Positions 12,516 to 25,295 of a DNA stretch of 64,000 bases are shown piece after piece; the stretch's first letter is position 1; every line of letters starts with the position of its first letter. The DNA comes from Botryosphaeria dothidea (taxonomy: Eukaryota > Ascomycota > Dothideomycetes > Botryosphaeriales > Botryosphaeriaceae), in the NCBI GenBank assembly GCA_011503125.2, contig WWBZ02000001.1:930001-994000 (forward strand), given 5' to 3'. A program made the position numbers and the translations under genes. The notes under the pieces are model-generated. The model saw nothing but the letters and a program-made list of their open reading frames with translations. It did not search any database and had not been told where the DNA came from.

Positions 12516-14141
12516 ATGACTAGATGAGACGACTCCGTTCCTGACAGACCCGAATTTTCATTATACCCGGGCCTCGCTCAAATTGGAACGGAAGAAGCGT
12601 ACGGATAAAGTGAGGTGAAGAGAGGTGGAAATGCCTCGTCTAAAATGCTTGGTGCTGGCTACGAACAAAAGCCGCTTTAAATTCGATTTCGAAAGCAATG
12701 GCCGCGGCTTGCGATGTATCATACCATAGGGATTCTCGGGGATTGGGAATATTGAACTTCTTTTCATGGCGCACAGAGTTGAGCCTCTTGCTCTTTTGTT
12801 GACATGTGATTGCCACTTTAGAATATCAAAGCGTTTAAACGCAGCCACAAGGATCATCAAAGCTTGTAATCAAGTCTGCCGATCTGCTGCTCTCGGACAT
12901 TTCATTTCGCTACTGATACCAACCTTCCAGGTTGTAAGATATTAAACTTACTCCGAGATCCTGCCAATTACTTATCAGGGAGAGCTGTGGCTCACACGAA
13001 TTATCCCGCGGGCCGGTGTTTACTCAGACGTCCAAATCATAACTTACCATAACCTTCCTTTGGGTTGCTTATAAATTGACAAGACTATAACTGGAAGCAA
13101 AGAGGCACTACGGGTATAAGGGTCAATCAACGAAACCTGGGAAATCTAAGGAAAAGACGAAACATTGGCTTAGTGAATCATGAGGTTTTGGAGAGGTACA
13201 TCGTAGATGTATCCACCTCCGCTTTGCTATTTCCAGAACTCACTTCACATGTCCCTCTCCCATGAGGGACTTATTCGACCACATGTCTCAGCCTGATACC
13301 CACTTCACCAACACATGTATAGCACTACCGCCACCACTGATAACAGAAACATTAAAAGGTCTCATTTTGCTTTTTCCCTTGCTCCCCGCGCCCAAAATCA
13401 CACCCGCTAATCCGTTCGGCCGAGGTATTTTTGCGCAGACACTACGACATTGAGTAGGTTCCCGTGGTAGTGGTGGCAAAACCAGATGGTGCCAAAAAAA
13501 CAGGTCGACGAATTTCGCCCAAAAATAAAAGCGCCCCCGGCCATCAGGCTGCCGAAACACGACCAATCGAAAGCGCTGCACACAGCAACCAGAACAGACA
13601 CACAACTTTCCTTTCTTTTTTTTCGGTTCTCTGGCTCGGTGCGAAGGGAGGTCCTCTCTCCCTCCTTCTCTCCATCAGATGGTGTCGAGTCCCATTTATC
13701 TGCCCTCTTTTTTTGGTGTTCGCTACAGTGATATCTTTCTTCCTTTCGAGCCTTCCTTTCTTCCCGCTCCAACTATACAAAAAACACTCAAGTGCGTGTG
13801 TGCGCGAGTGAGAGCCAAAGAGACAAGCAAACAAAAAAAATATACAAAAAGCCTCAAAAAGCCGGCAGGTTGAAGCGTTGCCGGGCACCTGCATGTCGGT
13901 TAAATGCAGTCTGCCGTTCGAAACCCCCAGCACCGTCATTCCCTTATCTCACTCCCTCCCTGCATTAAATGGCTCTGTCCCCCCAGATATATGGCAACCA
14001 CATCTTTGCCCGCCCTGATCCTCCCAGAAATGTAATCCAAACGATGAAAAACACATTTACCCAGCCATATGCCAACCCCCGTTTCCCCATGCGTATAGAA
14101 GCCAAAAGGAAGAGAAAACTTTTGAGAGAACAGGCTGACAT
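12516..14141. other. Intergenic between convergent genes
   Basis: The 3' ends of SEC61 beta (+) and the unknown gene at 14142 (-) face each other here. The interval holds AT-rich and pyrimidine-rich tracts (for example around 13610-13760) but no credible frame. Nothing else is recognised. Confidence 0.5.
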
Positions 14142-16034
14142 TCAAAGATCCAACTCGCCCGCAAACTCATCGTCGTCCTGTAACCTATCCCTCCTGTACC
14201 TCTCGTCTCTCCGCCTGGCCAGCCTCTCCAGCTCCTCGTCATCCTCGTCATCCTCGTCCTCGTCTTCCTCTTCCCTCAGCGGCCCGTGCGACGGCGTCTG
14301 GCCGGCCTTGCCACCGTTCTTCTTCTTGCTGCTCTTGCCATTACCCCTGCGCTCCGCCTTGTTCTTCTCCATGCGTCGCGCAAAGTTGAGCGCCATGTAC
14401 GACTCGCCGAGGCTGGCGCCGCGGAGCGCGCTGCCGTAGCTGGCGGTCGGGCTCTCGCTGGAGAAACCCCCAACCGGCAGCGGCACGTCGACGGCACTCA
14501 GAGATGCCTCGTCCGGGCGCATGTGGCTGGGCGGCGGGCGCGAGCGGGTCGGGTAGAAGATGCCGGTGTTGTTGGCATCGACGAAGCTGCTTGAGAGGAG
14601 CGAGGCGGACTGAGTCTGGGGCGCGGGCTGAGACGAAGGCGCGATGCTGCGTGCTGATGACGTGCCGACTTCGGGCACCGTGGAAGAGAGGGCTGTTGTC
14701 GTGGGAGCTCGAGTGGGAGTGATTGTGGGCAAGCCTCCGGCTGTGGGAGCCTTGACCTTCTTCTTCTTTTTCTTCTTGGGCTCTTTGGGCGCCGACTTGG
14801 CCTCTTCAGTGAGTGATGATCTCCTTCCTAAACTTGCGGTTGGTCTTTGAGGGATCTCTTCTTTGCCAAAGTTAAGGGGGCTTTCGGAATAACTTGGTCT
14901 GCTTTGTGAAGGGGAAAGCTGATTATCTGGACCTGCACTTTCTTTCTTACTTTGATCTAATGCCGGCTCTGCTTTTGCCTTTCCTTTTTCTGGTGACGCT
15001 GATGATGGGTTCTGAACATTATCCGGTGCGACTGACTCGTCATCTTGACTGGAGTCTTTACGAATAGTTGCTGATAGCAAATCTTCGATAGGAATTTCTT
15101 CGGTATGGATCCTCTCTGGTTCCGATTTCCAGCGTTCAGCTTCCTCGATTTCCCTTTGGATATTTCGAAGCGCCTCTTCTGACAGGGATGTCTGAGCGGA
15201 GTGGTTAGTAGAACTCGAGGGATGATCTTCCGGAGGAGATTGCGTCGGGGTCACGATTCTCGGTCCTAAACTCAAGCGCACGGCCTTGCGAGCACTTCCA
15301 GGCCGATCTCCATTGGACTGCTTCAGCGAAGAACGGCGAGGGGCAGGGCTATGTTTGAGGGTGGGTGGCATTGTGGAAGAGCGCACGAGCTCGGAGCGAG
15401 GATTTCTCAAGGGCCGACCGTCTCCCCTGTTTGCGGCAGGTGCAGAGCTGCTCAACTGCTCCTGGTCTTCAAGCAATGGCAGGAAGCCCGGTAGCAATTG
15501 GAGGATCTCCGAGTCTCGTTCCCGCACAGTACCCAAGCTTGTGTGAGCCGCGGCGTCGGGCGAATCGGAGGACGGAGTGTCCGACTTTGCAACTTCTTCC
15601 GACACAGCCTCTGCCCTCTTGCGCGCATCCTCCTCGCGCTGCTTTGTGAACCACGAAGACTCATTGTCATCTTCCATGAGCTGGGGCGCGCCGGACGCGC
15701 CGTCGCAAGCCTCGGCCATTGCCTGCTCGTGGTCGCGCTCCTGCTGGGCGGCGCGGCGCTTCTGGCGGTCCTCAGTGCGCAGGTCATACCGGCGGTTCTT
15801 CTCGGCTACGTAGTCGTTGAATTGCCCCTGTTTCTTCGCAATGTACCGGGCGACCTTGGCGTCGAGCTCCTGGCGCTTCTGCTCGAGGCTCTGCAGCAAT
15901 GCATCGTCGAATTCGGGAGGGTCGCGCTGGGTGATCCACGAGGTGTCGGGCAGGTGAATGTAGCGGTAGGTGTTCCTGGACGGGTCGTGGAAGTGCTCCT
16001 GGGCCGAATGGTCGGGCGGCAGCGAATGAGCCAT
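14142..16034 (-). CDS. Unknown 630-residue coiled-coil and acidic-tail protein
   Basis: A single uninterrupted frame with ATG at 16034 and stop at 14142-14144. I do not recognise the family. The N-terminus is the most ordered part: YRYIHLPDTSWITQRDPPEFDD at about residues 24-45 (two short recognisable blocks, YRYIHLPDTSW and RDPPEFDD). A charged coiled-coil-like stretch rich in Lys, Arg, Glu and Gln follows, at about 48-105. The middle is low-complexity Ser/Pro, probably disordered. Near residue 415 a run of seven lysines in a KKKKKKKVK context could be a nuclear localisation signal. The last 60 residues alternate acidic and basic tracts (EEEDEDEDDEDDEE, then RRRDERYRRDR). No signal peptide or membrane span is visible. 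Codon-level integrity over 1.9 kb and the structured N-terminus argue that the gene is real. Confidence 0.75.
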   Translation of the reverse strand: MAHSLPPDHSAQEHFHDPSRNTYRYIHLPDTSWITQRDPPEFDDALLQSLEQKRQELDAKVARYIAKKQGQFNDYVAEKNRRYDLRTEDRQKRRAAQQERDHEQAMAEACDGASGAPQLMEDDNESSWFTKQREEDARKRAEAVSEEVAKSDTPSSDSPDAAAHTSLGTVRERDSEILQLLPGFLPLLEDQEQLSSSAPAANRGDGRPLRNPRSELVRSSTMPPTLKHSPAPRRSSLKQSNGDRPGSARKAVRLSLGPRIVTPTQSPPEDHPSSSTNHSAQTSLSEEALRNIQREIEEAERWKSEPERIHTEEIPIEDLLSATIRKDSSQDDESVAPDNVQNPSSASPEKGKAKAEPALDQSKKESAGPDNQLSPSQSRPSYSESPLNFGKEEIPQRPTASLGRRSSLTEEAKSAPKEPKKKKKKKVKAPTAGGLPTITPTRAPTTTALSSTVPEVGTSSARSIAPSSQPAPQTQSASLLSSSFVDANNTGIFYPTRSRPPPSHMRPDEASLSAVDVPLPVGGFSSESPTASYGSALRGASLGESYMALNFARRMEKNKAERRGNGKSSKKKNGGKAGQTPSHGPLREEEDEDEDDEDDEELERLARRRDERYRRDRLQDDDEFAGELDL

Positions 16035-19000
16035 TGCGGTGGTGTGCTGGGTGGGCGCAGGCTAGATGCCGGGTGACATCAGCGGCCTTTTGCGCCTCGC
16101 GATACAACAGCGGCCAGCACGGGTTGGGGAGGGCTCAGCGGGCTTGGGGAGGGAAGACCGGACTGGGGCGTGGTGCGAAGATCGCGTGGAGGAAGCGTGA
16201 AGATCTCGAGGGGCAGGCTGGGTGATGTTCCCTGGTGGGTGCGCGCACGAGGCGGTCAAGGGCTGGCCGGGCGGGCCAACTCTGCTCTGGACGTCGAGGG
16301 CGAGGTTAGGGTTGGCGGACGGCGTGTCGATGCATCAGCGCAAGGGCAGCAGCAGCGGCGGCGGCGGCTTTGCGCACAGGTGGCGTGCAGCAGGCGAGAG
16401 CCGGTCTGGCCCTTGTGGGTGCGTGGACATGACTTCTCAAGCGTTCAACACAGCGCTTCTCCGTCTTCGGCGATCGCGTTCCGTAAGGCTGAGGCCCTGG
16501 TCCGAGGGAGTCACGGAGTTTTTGCTTGTGCGGTGCATTTGATCAGCCCGGCGGCACACAGGCTGAGCCAGCAGCAGCCAGCCTCGACGCGGCGCCGCCA
16601 AAACTGGCAGTTCCGCAGCACGCGCTCACGCGCCGCCCCTGCCCCGGCTAAGCGAGCTTCAGCTCGTTGCTGCGATGCTGCCTGGTTGCCCGTGCGAGCT
16701 TCTCTGTCTGCGGATGCCCTGCTGCAGCCACACCTCGATGACAATAGTCGCCATGACACGCACGAGCAGCGCGGGTCGATCGCTACTTGGACGCGCATTA
16801 CTGGGTGCGTCTCGCTCTTCCCCCGCTCCCATGCCGGCACCGCCGCGCCATCTGCCACCTCTGCGTCAGCCCTCCGCTGTGCAACCCCACGCTCGCCATC
16901 ATCCCTCCCACCTGACCGTCTGGCCCTGCGCCGAGCCTCCGCGAGTGGGAGCTGTCCACCACCTTGCCCTGCCCGATGTCGTGGCTCACCGCTGTTGCGC
17001 CCGTCCAGGGCTCCGCGTGAGTGCTGCAAGCCATTGGCCCTCGGTCTTCAACCACGCCCGCCATGCAGCGCGCGAACGACTGGTGGTTCGGTCTAGCGCG
17101 CTGCGGGATGACCGTTTTGCAGATTCCGCTCATTACTCTATTTCGGACCCCTTCGCAAGGACAACCCTGGGCCACGGCCGACCGGTCACCAATCACTTAC
17201 CATCACTGGTAATCCACCACGTTCTACACAACCACGCCTGCAGGTTCTGCCCGCACTCGTGATAGCAAAAAGCCGTTTAATACGCTTACCGTTCATGTCA
17301 TCGCTGGAACGCTAGCAGCTGGGCCGACGGTGGACGCGGAGCCCTTGCTATCTTCAGCCCTAACCCATTCCTACCTTTCAGCTGATGAACCCATCTCGAT
17401 GACTAACCTGCAGATTTTGCTGTGCGCTACGTAAGACACGTTATCACTGCCAAGTCTGCGTGGAGACAGGCCTAGTGAACACATCTTCACCCGCAATATT
17501 AAGTGGAGGAACATCTGCAGTTTCGTCACAGATCCCAGTTTCCATGAAGACATAAAAAAGCTACATCATGCATGTCATCCTACCCTGTCCAGCCGGTGAC
17601 ATCCGGCCATCCTCTCAAACCAAATCACGCGCTGGGCTCCGAGCCAATCTTCTGCCACATCTCTCCAATGCAAGAATCGTACTTTTCTACATCATTGCCC
17701 GGGACCCCATCAACCATCGCTCAAGAGCGACAGATCGTGCCATGTGCACGACGACGGGCTGAAACCTCCGCCGCGATGCAGCGGGACCACGCCGACTCTC
17801 CCCACGTCTTCCACGTGAGCATCCGGCTCTCGCCAAGATGGCCGATATCGGTAACGAGACAATATTTACTATTCGCTTGACGCCTACTTCGTGATGCGAT
17901 CATGGGAAGCGCCCATTTCTGATGATAAAGTTCGATTAAAGGTTGTGACCAATCACGTTGAACCAGTCGGGTCGTGGTTGTGGATCTTGTTGCCCCACTC
18001 ATGTGCGGTGATTCTCGCCCATCCACCCGAGCTTCTTATCACCTACACCCCGCCGGTTCAGACGTTTCCATGTCTGGCGAGCTCTAGGGGTTTACGTCTA
18101 TGGATTCTCAATCGCGTCGTCCTCGAGAGACAAGCAACACCTGGGAAAGACAGGTCGCTGTTCCACATGAAAATGTCAAAGCAAGGAGCGGTCATACCAT
18201 CCTGCACTGGGTTGGCGTAGAAAGAGAGCGGCTGTGTCAACAGCTCGAGGTCACCGACCAAAAAAGGACTTGACAAAAAGAAGAAAAGGCGAAGCTAAAT
18301 TTTTGGCCAGCGCAAATTCGAAGATGCGGCGTAGAGGATGCAAAGGACAATCAAAAATAGAGGTCGCGCCAGGCTCGCGGATATTGGATGCCGCTCGGGT
18401 TTCGCTGCATGCCACTAAAAAGCGGCCACCACTGACTTGGCCCCCACAGGTTGCAAGCTCCGCCCCCAAGACCAGTGGCACAAGCAATACCTTAAACCAC
18501 CGCACTAACAGGACCAGCAACACAAACAACCGCCCACGGCGTTTCAGCATTCCGCCTCATGTGCCTTTCCGCGTCCAGTCATGTTCCGCCATGCTTTGTT
18601 TATGTTGTACAGACATGCTTCGGAAGGCAGCAACGCTGCTGTATGCAGGGGCTGCAATCCTCCACACAGCCCTCCGTCACACGATGGTCCTCCCCATCTA
18701 GCCTTGTCCTGGCTACTATTGCTACTGGCCACAACCCGACGCCTTGGTTGGATACCGAGTACTGCTTCAATCAATCTTGAACGCGGATATGCTTGCATGA
18801 GCCGTGACTGAAGCGGCGTGGTTGCCTAGTATATCTGGGCCATTGCCTGCGGAGGACCAAAAACAATTTCCTTGAATTTCCCATCGTTAAAGTGATCTTC
18901 CTGTTCATATTCCTGCAAGGTTCTCGTTTTCACTCATAGATGGACCAGTCGTGCCGTCTTTGCCGCTCCATCCATCTCCCTGGGTCGGCTCTTACACTGT

Positions 19001-19252
19001 GGACGCAACCTCGCATCCCCCATCAATATTCACTTCACCTCGCCTATCCACATACGAGAAATCACGCCTCCGTGAGTCACAAGGCTCACTGTCGCTTTCA
19101 CTTAAACTCGTCGTGCCGTTCCGTCACAACGTCACAAGTGAGGCAGCATTTCACCTCACTGCCTGGCAACTGGAAAACAACACCCTGGCCTCCGACCTTG
19201 CTCCAGAGAAGCACCCACACCCATCCGCTGATCGGCCTGCTGCTTCGCGAAA
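16035..19252. other. Long gene-free interval, divergent promoters
   Basis: This 3.2-kb interval separates the unknown gene (-) from the MARVEL-like gene (+). The frames present (for example 16170-17096 +) have arginine/serine/alanine-rich compositions typical of random GC-rich DNA. I see no RNA gene. It is long for this window, so long leaders or a non-coding transcript are possible but not shown. Confidence 0.45.
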
Positions 19253-19853
19253 ATGGTGCTCACCCTCATCAATGGCGCTGCTCGCGGTGTCCAGCTCATC
19301 TGCGCCGCCGTCGTCCTCGGCCTCTCGATCAGCCTGATCAAGGGCCAAGTTTTCGGTACGGTCCACGCGATCAACTATGCCGCCTTCACGGGCGGCTGGG
19401 GCATGCTCGCCGCCCTCATCGGCATCGCCGCCATCTTCATCGAACCGCTGCAGGGTCTGATCATGGCGGCCGTTGACGGATTGGCGACGCTCTTCCTCCT
19501 CGCAGGCGGCATCGTAAGCTTCCCTCTCCACCACAACTCGCCGGAAATGTTAATTTGGACCGCAGGCTATCGCCGTGAAGCTTCGCAACGTTTCGTGCTC
19601 CAACGATTCCGACCTAAACCAATACAAGCTGTGCGGAAACGACCTCACTAGCGGAGGCACCATCAAGGACAAGGCCGGCCATCCTCGCTGCGGCCTCGAC
19701 GACGACGACGACAGGCTCAGCCGCTGTAAGAAGGACAGCGCGGACGCGGCCTTTATGATTATCACGGCCGTCGTAACCATCGGCACCTTGGCCATGGCGC
19801 TGCTGGCCATGAAGCGCGGTGGTGGGATTGGCAGGAAGGGCGTCGTCGTCTGA
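19253..19853 (+). CDS. MARVEL-like four-helix membrane protein
   Basis: Exons 19253-19513 and 19566-19853, separated by a 52-bp intron (GTAAGC donor, CCGCAG acceptor), give 182 residues. Hydrophobic helices lie at about residues 8-29, 43-63, 68-91 and 149-168. The loop between helices three and four carries four cysteines and an acidic DDDDD run. The tail ends in a short Gly/Arg/Lys segment. Three clustered N-terminal helices plus one after a long loop is the usual layout of fungal MARVEL-domain proteins, which organise plasma-membrane or eisosome-type domains. I cannot assign it to the Nce102 subfamily. Splicing is phase 0 and joins the hydrophobic AGGI to AIAVKL smoothly. Confidence 0.8.
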
Positions 19854-21506
19854 AGGGGGGGAACATAAAGTAAAAGACGAGGCGCGCCTGGATAAAAGCA
19901 GAGAGGTAAATCTTCTGAATTCATATGGTCGGCGGAGGCTTCATTGTGGATGATATGGATGGACTTTTAAATGGGCGGAGAGTACTCTCCGGGGAGTATT
20001 CGGGATACCCTAGGGACTCGGGCACGGCGGTTTTACTCGTTTGTATGCTCGGTAATACCTCTTTCTTAACACGGAGTCGTGTCTTAATGAACAAGAAATG
20101 GGACCAGAGTTGTGATCGTGGAAAAGTTGTCTTGCGGGACAGGTAATATCGAATCAAGGGATGATGGCGGTTATTTGGAATTGTCATGATACACCACGAA
20201 CAGAGAAATTACCTACCTGCCCTGTCCCAAAACTAACGCTCGTACGTCTAGGAATTTGCTTGTCTCTCAATACCTGGCCGCGAAAGATTTCTCAAAAAAT
20301 GTATGTTTCTGTTTTGTACGCAGTATACGAGATATCTCTGAGCCTTGTCAACAATGCGACGTCAGCTGGATGAACACGGGAGACAGGCGAGACCGCGGGC
20401 GACAGGAAGCGATGGACGTATACGGTGCGCAGCGCTGCTTGAGACCGAACGACTCGAAGGATGGCATTGTGGGTCGGATGGGCAAGGGAGTATCGAGAGA
20501 GTTTTCGAACGGAGGCATGTTGGGGGCCAAAAAGCCAATTGGATGATGAAGCATCAGCGGGGACGGCGTTCACTTCCGCCGAGGGTGGCACAGCAATCGG
20601 CGGGCCTGCATGGCGGGTGCGCGGCGGAGTGCACTCCGCCATGATCGGACCTGGCACGTGGAATGGTGGTAAGCGCGGCAGGCCATGCCTCTCATCACCT
20701 ACTTTTAAATATGCCACTCGCCCTCCGCGGGCCGTCCCATCTTTCGTCGCTGCTCCTGTTTCGACGACTTGCCTGTTGCGCGCTGCGCGAGATTTTGCCG
20801 GCAGCCCAAGCCGACCCTTGCGCCTCAGCGTCCGCCCATGCCGAACAGCCTTTCCACCCCCAGCTGTCATATGCGGCTGCTTGTCGCGCTAGCACGAGCG
20901 AGGCTCACTGGCTGGAGGAACGGAACGGAAGATCATGCTGTCCCCTAACGACAGAAAATTAGCCGCGCGCTGTGGAACGCCGTCACGTGGACACACCTGG
21001 AAGGAGTAAGTGCCGCTTCTCGTTGAGCGCCAGCCTGTACTGACGACCGGCAGAGAGAATGCGCGATGATTGGAGCCGCCGTCGCGTGGATTGAGGCCAG
21101 TGTGTGGGTGAGGGTTTGCCGGTGCGAGAGGCGGCGAGTGAGACTATTCTCGGGAGGATTTGGCGCTGGTGTGGGAAGAGATGATCAGCGATCGAGGTCC
21201 GCCGCCGTTGTTGGCTGTCGGAGCGGAGCAGCGTGTGCGCGCCCTGCCATTCGCCCACGGCCGGACCCTGCCTGCTGCAGATGCCGCAGAGAGCCGCCGC
21301 TAACGCTGTCAACCACTGCTCAATCCTCATCCCACTGCCAATTCCTGCCTCAGAGCCTCTCTTGCAAACGCCCGTCCGAGATCTGCTGCCACAGCCCCGC
21401 GCCCCTCCCGTCCGGCAGAGACCCCGTGCCATCTTGACATGCAGCACGACGCTCTGCTCCCCGCAACTTCTCCCTGAGCACCCAATCTCCCTTTATCTGC
21501 TCCGCA
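19854..21506. other. Intergenic, promoter region of the Zn2Cys6 regulator
   Basis: The first part should be the 3' UTR of the MARVEL-like gene. From about 20900 the DNA is GC-rich and carries a C-rich leader just upstream of the regulator's start. Overlapping frames on both strands look random. I see nothing further. Confidence 0.45.
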
Positions 21507-24065
21507 ATGTCCCGCCCGCTTGCCCCGCTGGTGTCTGTGTCTTCGGCTCATCAATCCTCCGCCGCCCAAGATGCCGTGAACAGCCAGAGACGCAAGCGCC
21601 CCAATGGAATTCTGGCCGTGGCCTGCCTGGTGTGTCAGAAGAGGAAGACGAAGGTTAGCCCAGCCAAAGCACAAGCCGTGCTCTCTTCAATAGATGGCTG
21701 ACTTCGCCATGTCCAGTGCGACGGTGCCCGCCCTGCATGCCGCACTTGCTCGTCCAAGAAACTTACATGCGTATACGAGGCTCCGGAAGGCCAGACCAGA
21801 CACGCTGCTCTCAAGCTTCGCAACTCGGACCTGCAGGCGCGTCTAACCAGCTCCGTGAATCTTCTGTGGAGCCTCAAAACACTTCCGCCAGACGAAGCTG
21901 CCGATATTCTGGAGCGCATCAGGTCCAGCGACGATCCTTCTGCCGTCCTTGACTCATTTACCCCAGACTCCAGAGGTTCAAAGCGGCCTAGATCTCCAGA
22001 AGCGAGGGTCTCTCCTGCCTCATCAGGCCCTTCGTCCTCGCAAACGCCTCCCGCGAAACGTCCTAGCTATGGCATACCCACACCGGAATCCGAAATTCGT
22101 CCAAGTGATCTATTTCAAGCCTCAAGCCGCGAGTCCGCCGCCTTTTCCCTCCTGAAATCGCCAGTCTGCCGGGATGCTGTCCAATACTTCATCAAATGCA
22201 CCGGCATTCTTTTCCACATCTTCACAAAAGATCAGGGAGACCGTGCATTCGACGAAATGCTGCGTGGTGCTGAGTCGACCGTTCCCAGGATTTCAATGTG
22301 CGAGGTCTGCGCCAGCGCTGCTGTAGGATCGCAATATTCCCACGGCAAAGTGTCAGCTCAGGCCGGACACCAGTTCTACAACATTGCCAGGCATCTCTTG
22401 GATGACGCTATACAGGTCGACCCGTTACGCGGTATGAAGGTGTGCGCATTGTTGGCTATGTACAACATCGTGATCAAGGGTTCGGTTGCACTGGCATTCA
22501 TAGGTATGCTTTCTGAGCTTTATCCAATTTCGACCTGCCCTGAGGACATTATCAACTATGGGCGCGAACATCCCTTGCAAGATGCTGATGATGTTCCGTA
22601 GAAATGGGCATCGGCTTAGGCGTAAGCAAAGGTCTGCCATTAGGTCCATCTCCGCCTCACGTTTCTGCGGAGCTGTGGCTTGATTATAAGAAGGTGTGGA
22701 CGACTTTGCTCTGCTTCAAAGGGTAAGTCTGCCTGGATGGGAAACGGGAATAAGACTTGTAGATGTTGACTCATTTGACAGTTGGCTCGTTGCCACATTG
22801 GGCTATTATTCCTGGGATAGTTGGATGGAAAAGATCATTGCGTCAAGAGCCACAATCACTGAACCAGGCATCTCGACAACAGAGAGCATCAAAGTGGAGA
22901 TGACCAGGCTTGCCATCCTCAAGGCGAAAATCTTCCAGACAACCTTCGTATTCTCTGAGATCTCTCCGGGTGCCATCAACAACGTCAGAACCGAGCTTCG
23001 GGGGTGGTATAATGAGCTGCACCCTTCGATGCAGCTGGCGCAGTTGGCGGGGGGGACTTCTGACCTCAACTTCCGCCGTGGAATCTATCTGGTCCATTGC
23101 CTTCATCTCGGAGGCATGATACTTGTCCAACGCCGCATTCTCCAGAACTACGGCCCAACGGTGAAGACGGAACCCGAGTTGGCGGATAGGACCATTCGAC
23201 AATTGTCAGATGCGATCGAGGAGGGCTTCACCGCGGCGATTGCCTGTGCCAGGATCCTCGACCTCGTTCACCAGGCAGACGGTATATTTCAGCGTTGTTG
23301 GCTCTGCGTGTAAGTGTACCAGTATGCCCGATAAAAGACATCTTCGCTGATCGGCACTTCGCCAGCTTCCAATCCTACATCTCAACCGTAGAGATCCTAT
23401 TCATGACCACGCAGAAACTCCTCCACGACTACCCCAAGCCGCAATGCGTCCCCGATCTGGCCGTCGCCAACAAATCCCTCGCGGTCCTCCGCTTCTGCGC
23501 CCAAACGGACCACATCGCCCAGGACTTCCTCGCCTCACTGCAACCCCACTACGACTTCCTCACCTCCCTCGCCCAGGAAGACGAAAGCAGAAGCATCGAG
23601 GAGCTGTTCGATTTCAGCCCGCCCCGCGAGGCCGTCGTCACGCATGCAAGCCTGCCGTGGGAGGACCTACTGAAGCTGCCGCCGGGCGAGTCGCAGCTCC
23701 ACGAGACGTCGCGCCAGCTCATGGGCCAGCTGTGCAATCCGTTTGCGAACATGAAGAACATCACGGCCAACGAGTTCCAGGGGCCCGTCGATCCGTGCAG
23801 CATGCCGATGCAGTCGGGTACTGTCGAGGAGTACACGCTGGGCGCGCATCTGGATTGGGCGAATGATCAGCCCGGGGGACCTGGTTCTGAGAAGAGGGCG
23901 AGTCAGCAGGAGGAGGCGGCCGCTGCTGCTACCGTCGCCGCCGCTACTACTTTGAGCGAGGGGATCGTGGCGAGTGTCAGCGACGGTTTCTTCGTTAACT
24001 CGGCTGAACCGTGCGGGTGGACTTTTGGAGGAAGCTGCGTCGGCACGGTGCCGGAAGTCGTGTGA
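21507..24065 (+). CDS. Zn2Cys6 (GAL4-type) transcription factor
   Basis: Five exons (21507-21653, 21717-22503, 22602-22722, 22782-23309, 23366-24065) join in phase to 760 residues. Introns are 63, 98, 59 and 56 bp. The binuclear zinc cluster spans the first intron, with cysteines at residues 40, 43, 50, 57, 60 and 67 (C-x2-C-x6-C-x6-C-x2-C-x6-C) and the basic QKRKTK between. A serine/proline linker follows. The middle region (FYNIARHLLDDAIQ, MCALLAMYNI-like helices, ELWLDYKKVW) matches the helical regulatory domain of fungal factors of this class. The C-terminal third contains an alanine tract (EEAAAAATVAAATTL). Splicing is supported because each junction restores helical protein, for example CWLCV to FQSYISTVEIL. 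The target is unknown. The two small secreted genes that follow on the same strand are candidates by position only. Confidence 0.9.
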
Positions 24066-25021
24066 AGGGGCTGGAGAATTTTCTGCTCATGTTCCTAATG
24101 TCTTTGGCGTTCGTCGGCACTGGCGGGAGATCATTTGGCGCTGTTTGGAATTTTTTTTTCATTGTTTCTTTACACGCCCGATACCTCCTCCGCGATTCAC
24201 ATGGAAGCGACTGTTGTTGAAATGTTCGTTCGCACGTACCAAATTCTCAACGGAATAGCGGTGTTTGGTGGTCTGCTCAATACAACTACACACATGTCTG
24301 AACGAATCAAGAGTGATCGTGACTCTATTGAAGGACAGATAGCCAATGAAACGGAGAACGCCGCTCGAGTCAACGGATGGAGAAGTTGGTCAAACTACGA
24401 TGACATAGGAGAGCCCCGATTCCAGCCATTCACTGCACACCAAAGTATCTCGGACAAGCCGGCATTAGAGTTCTAGTCATCGAACGGGGGCAGGCTTGGA
24501 GCGCAACGTGCCCCTGGAGGCTCTATCAGCAGGGCAGCCGATGGCACGCCTTGGTCGGGACGCTCTGGAAACTACAGGGCGCGCGAGGGACGCCGTGCTC
24601 TCCGCACGTCATAGCCCCCGGCGGTAGAGCTTTTGGATAGTTTTGGCGAGTTGCGGGAAGGAAGTTCCGCGGGTAGAGTCGTGCAAACTCCACACGCGTG
24701 CTTGATAAGTAGACGGTGGTGGGTAGTCGGGAAGACCGGGAGGCCGTAAGGTGGGGCCGGTCGAGATAGGTGGCCCGTATCGTGAAATGGCAGAGATATG
24801 GGTGATTGGACTGCTCTGTAGGTGGTATTGGAAAAGTCGTGGTGGGGGAGATCGACGGGGCTAGCCGAGATGGTGAGCTGGCTGGCAATAGTGGTTGAAG
24901 GGATGGGCTGGGAAGAACGCGAGAGCCTTCTTCAGTTGGATGTCTTCCTATTGATGCCGAACCACCTTCGATAGAACACCCCTCGACACGCTTAAAGTTA
25001 TCGTAAGGCCGGCATAGGCAG

Positions 25022-25025
<4 letters not shown>

Positions 25026-25062
<37 letters not shown>
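25026..25062. repeat. GA dinucleotide microsatellite
   Basis: An almost pure (GA)n tract, broken by one AA near its end, about 230 bp upstream of the secreted-protein start. It may be length-variable and lies in that gene's promoter. Confidence 0.95.
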
Positions 25063-25224
25063 CCGCAAAGGCCCAAGCTTTGGGTTTGCGGTGCGCCTTA
25101 CGCCTTAGCGGGTACGCCTTAGGCATCTGGCTGAGTCGCCAAACACCACAACAAGAGTCGGTTCTGGTGTGCGGCCGTCCATCGCAATATTGGCGGCGCC
25201 TTGGCAAAAGTCCGGAGAAGTCGG

Positions 25225-25230
25225 TATAAG
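25225..25230 (+). promoter_or_regulatory. TATA element of the eight-cysteine secreted protein gene
   Basis: TATAAG lies 71 bp upstream of the ATG at 25296, a normal spacing for a fungal TATA promoter with a short leader. Confidence 0.45.
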
Positions 25231-25295
25231 AAGAGGTAATGTTAGAGAGGTGTGTTTGGGAGACAAGTCGAATTCACCAGACATCAACAACCAAA

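Larger units (their letters stand above)
24066..25295. other. Intergenic between regulator and small secreted gene
   Basis: This contains the regulator's 3' region, then DNA with only random frames, then a GA microsatellite at 25026-25062 and a TATA element at 25225. No further gene is supported. Confidence 0.5.

Noticed and set aside
16170..17096. A 308-codon plus-strand frame in the interval before the MARVEL-like gene
   Set aside because: Ser/Arg/Ala-rich random composition and no conserved block.
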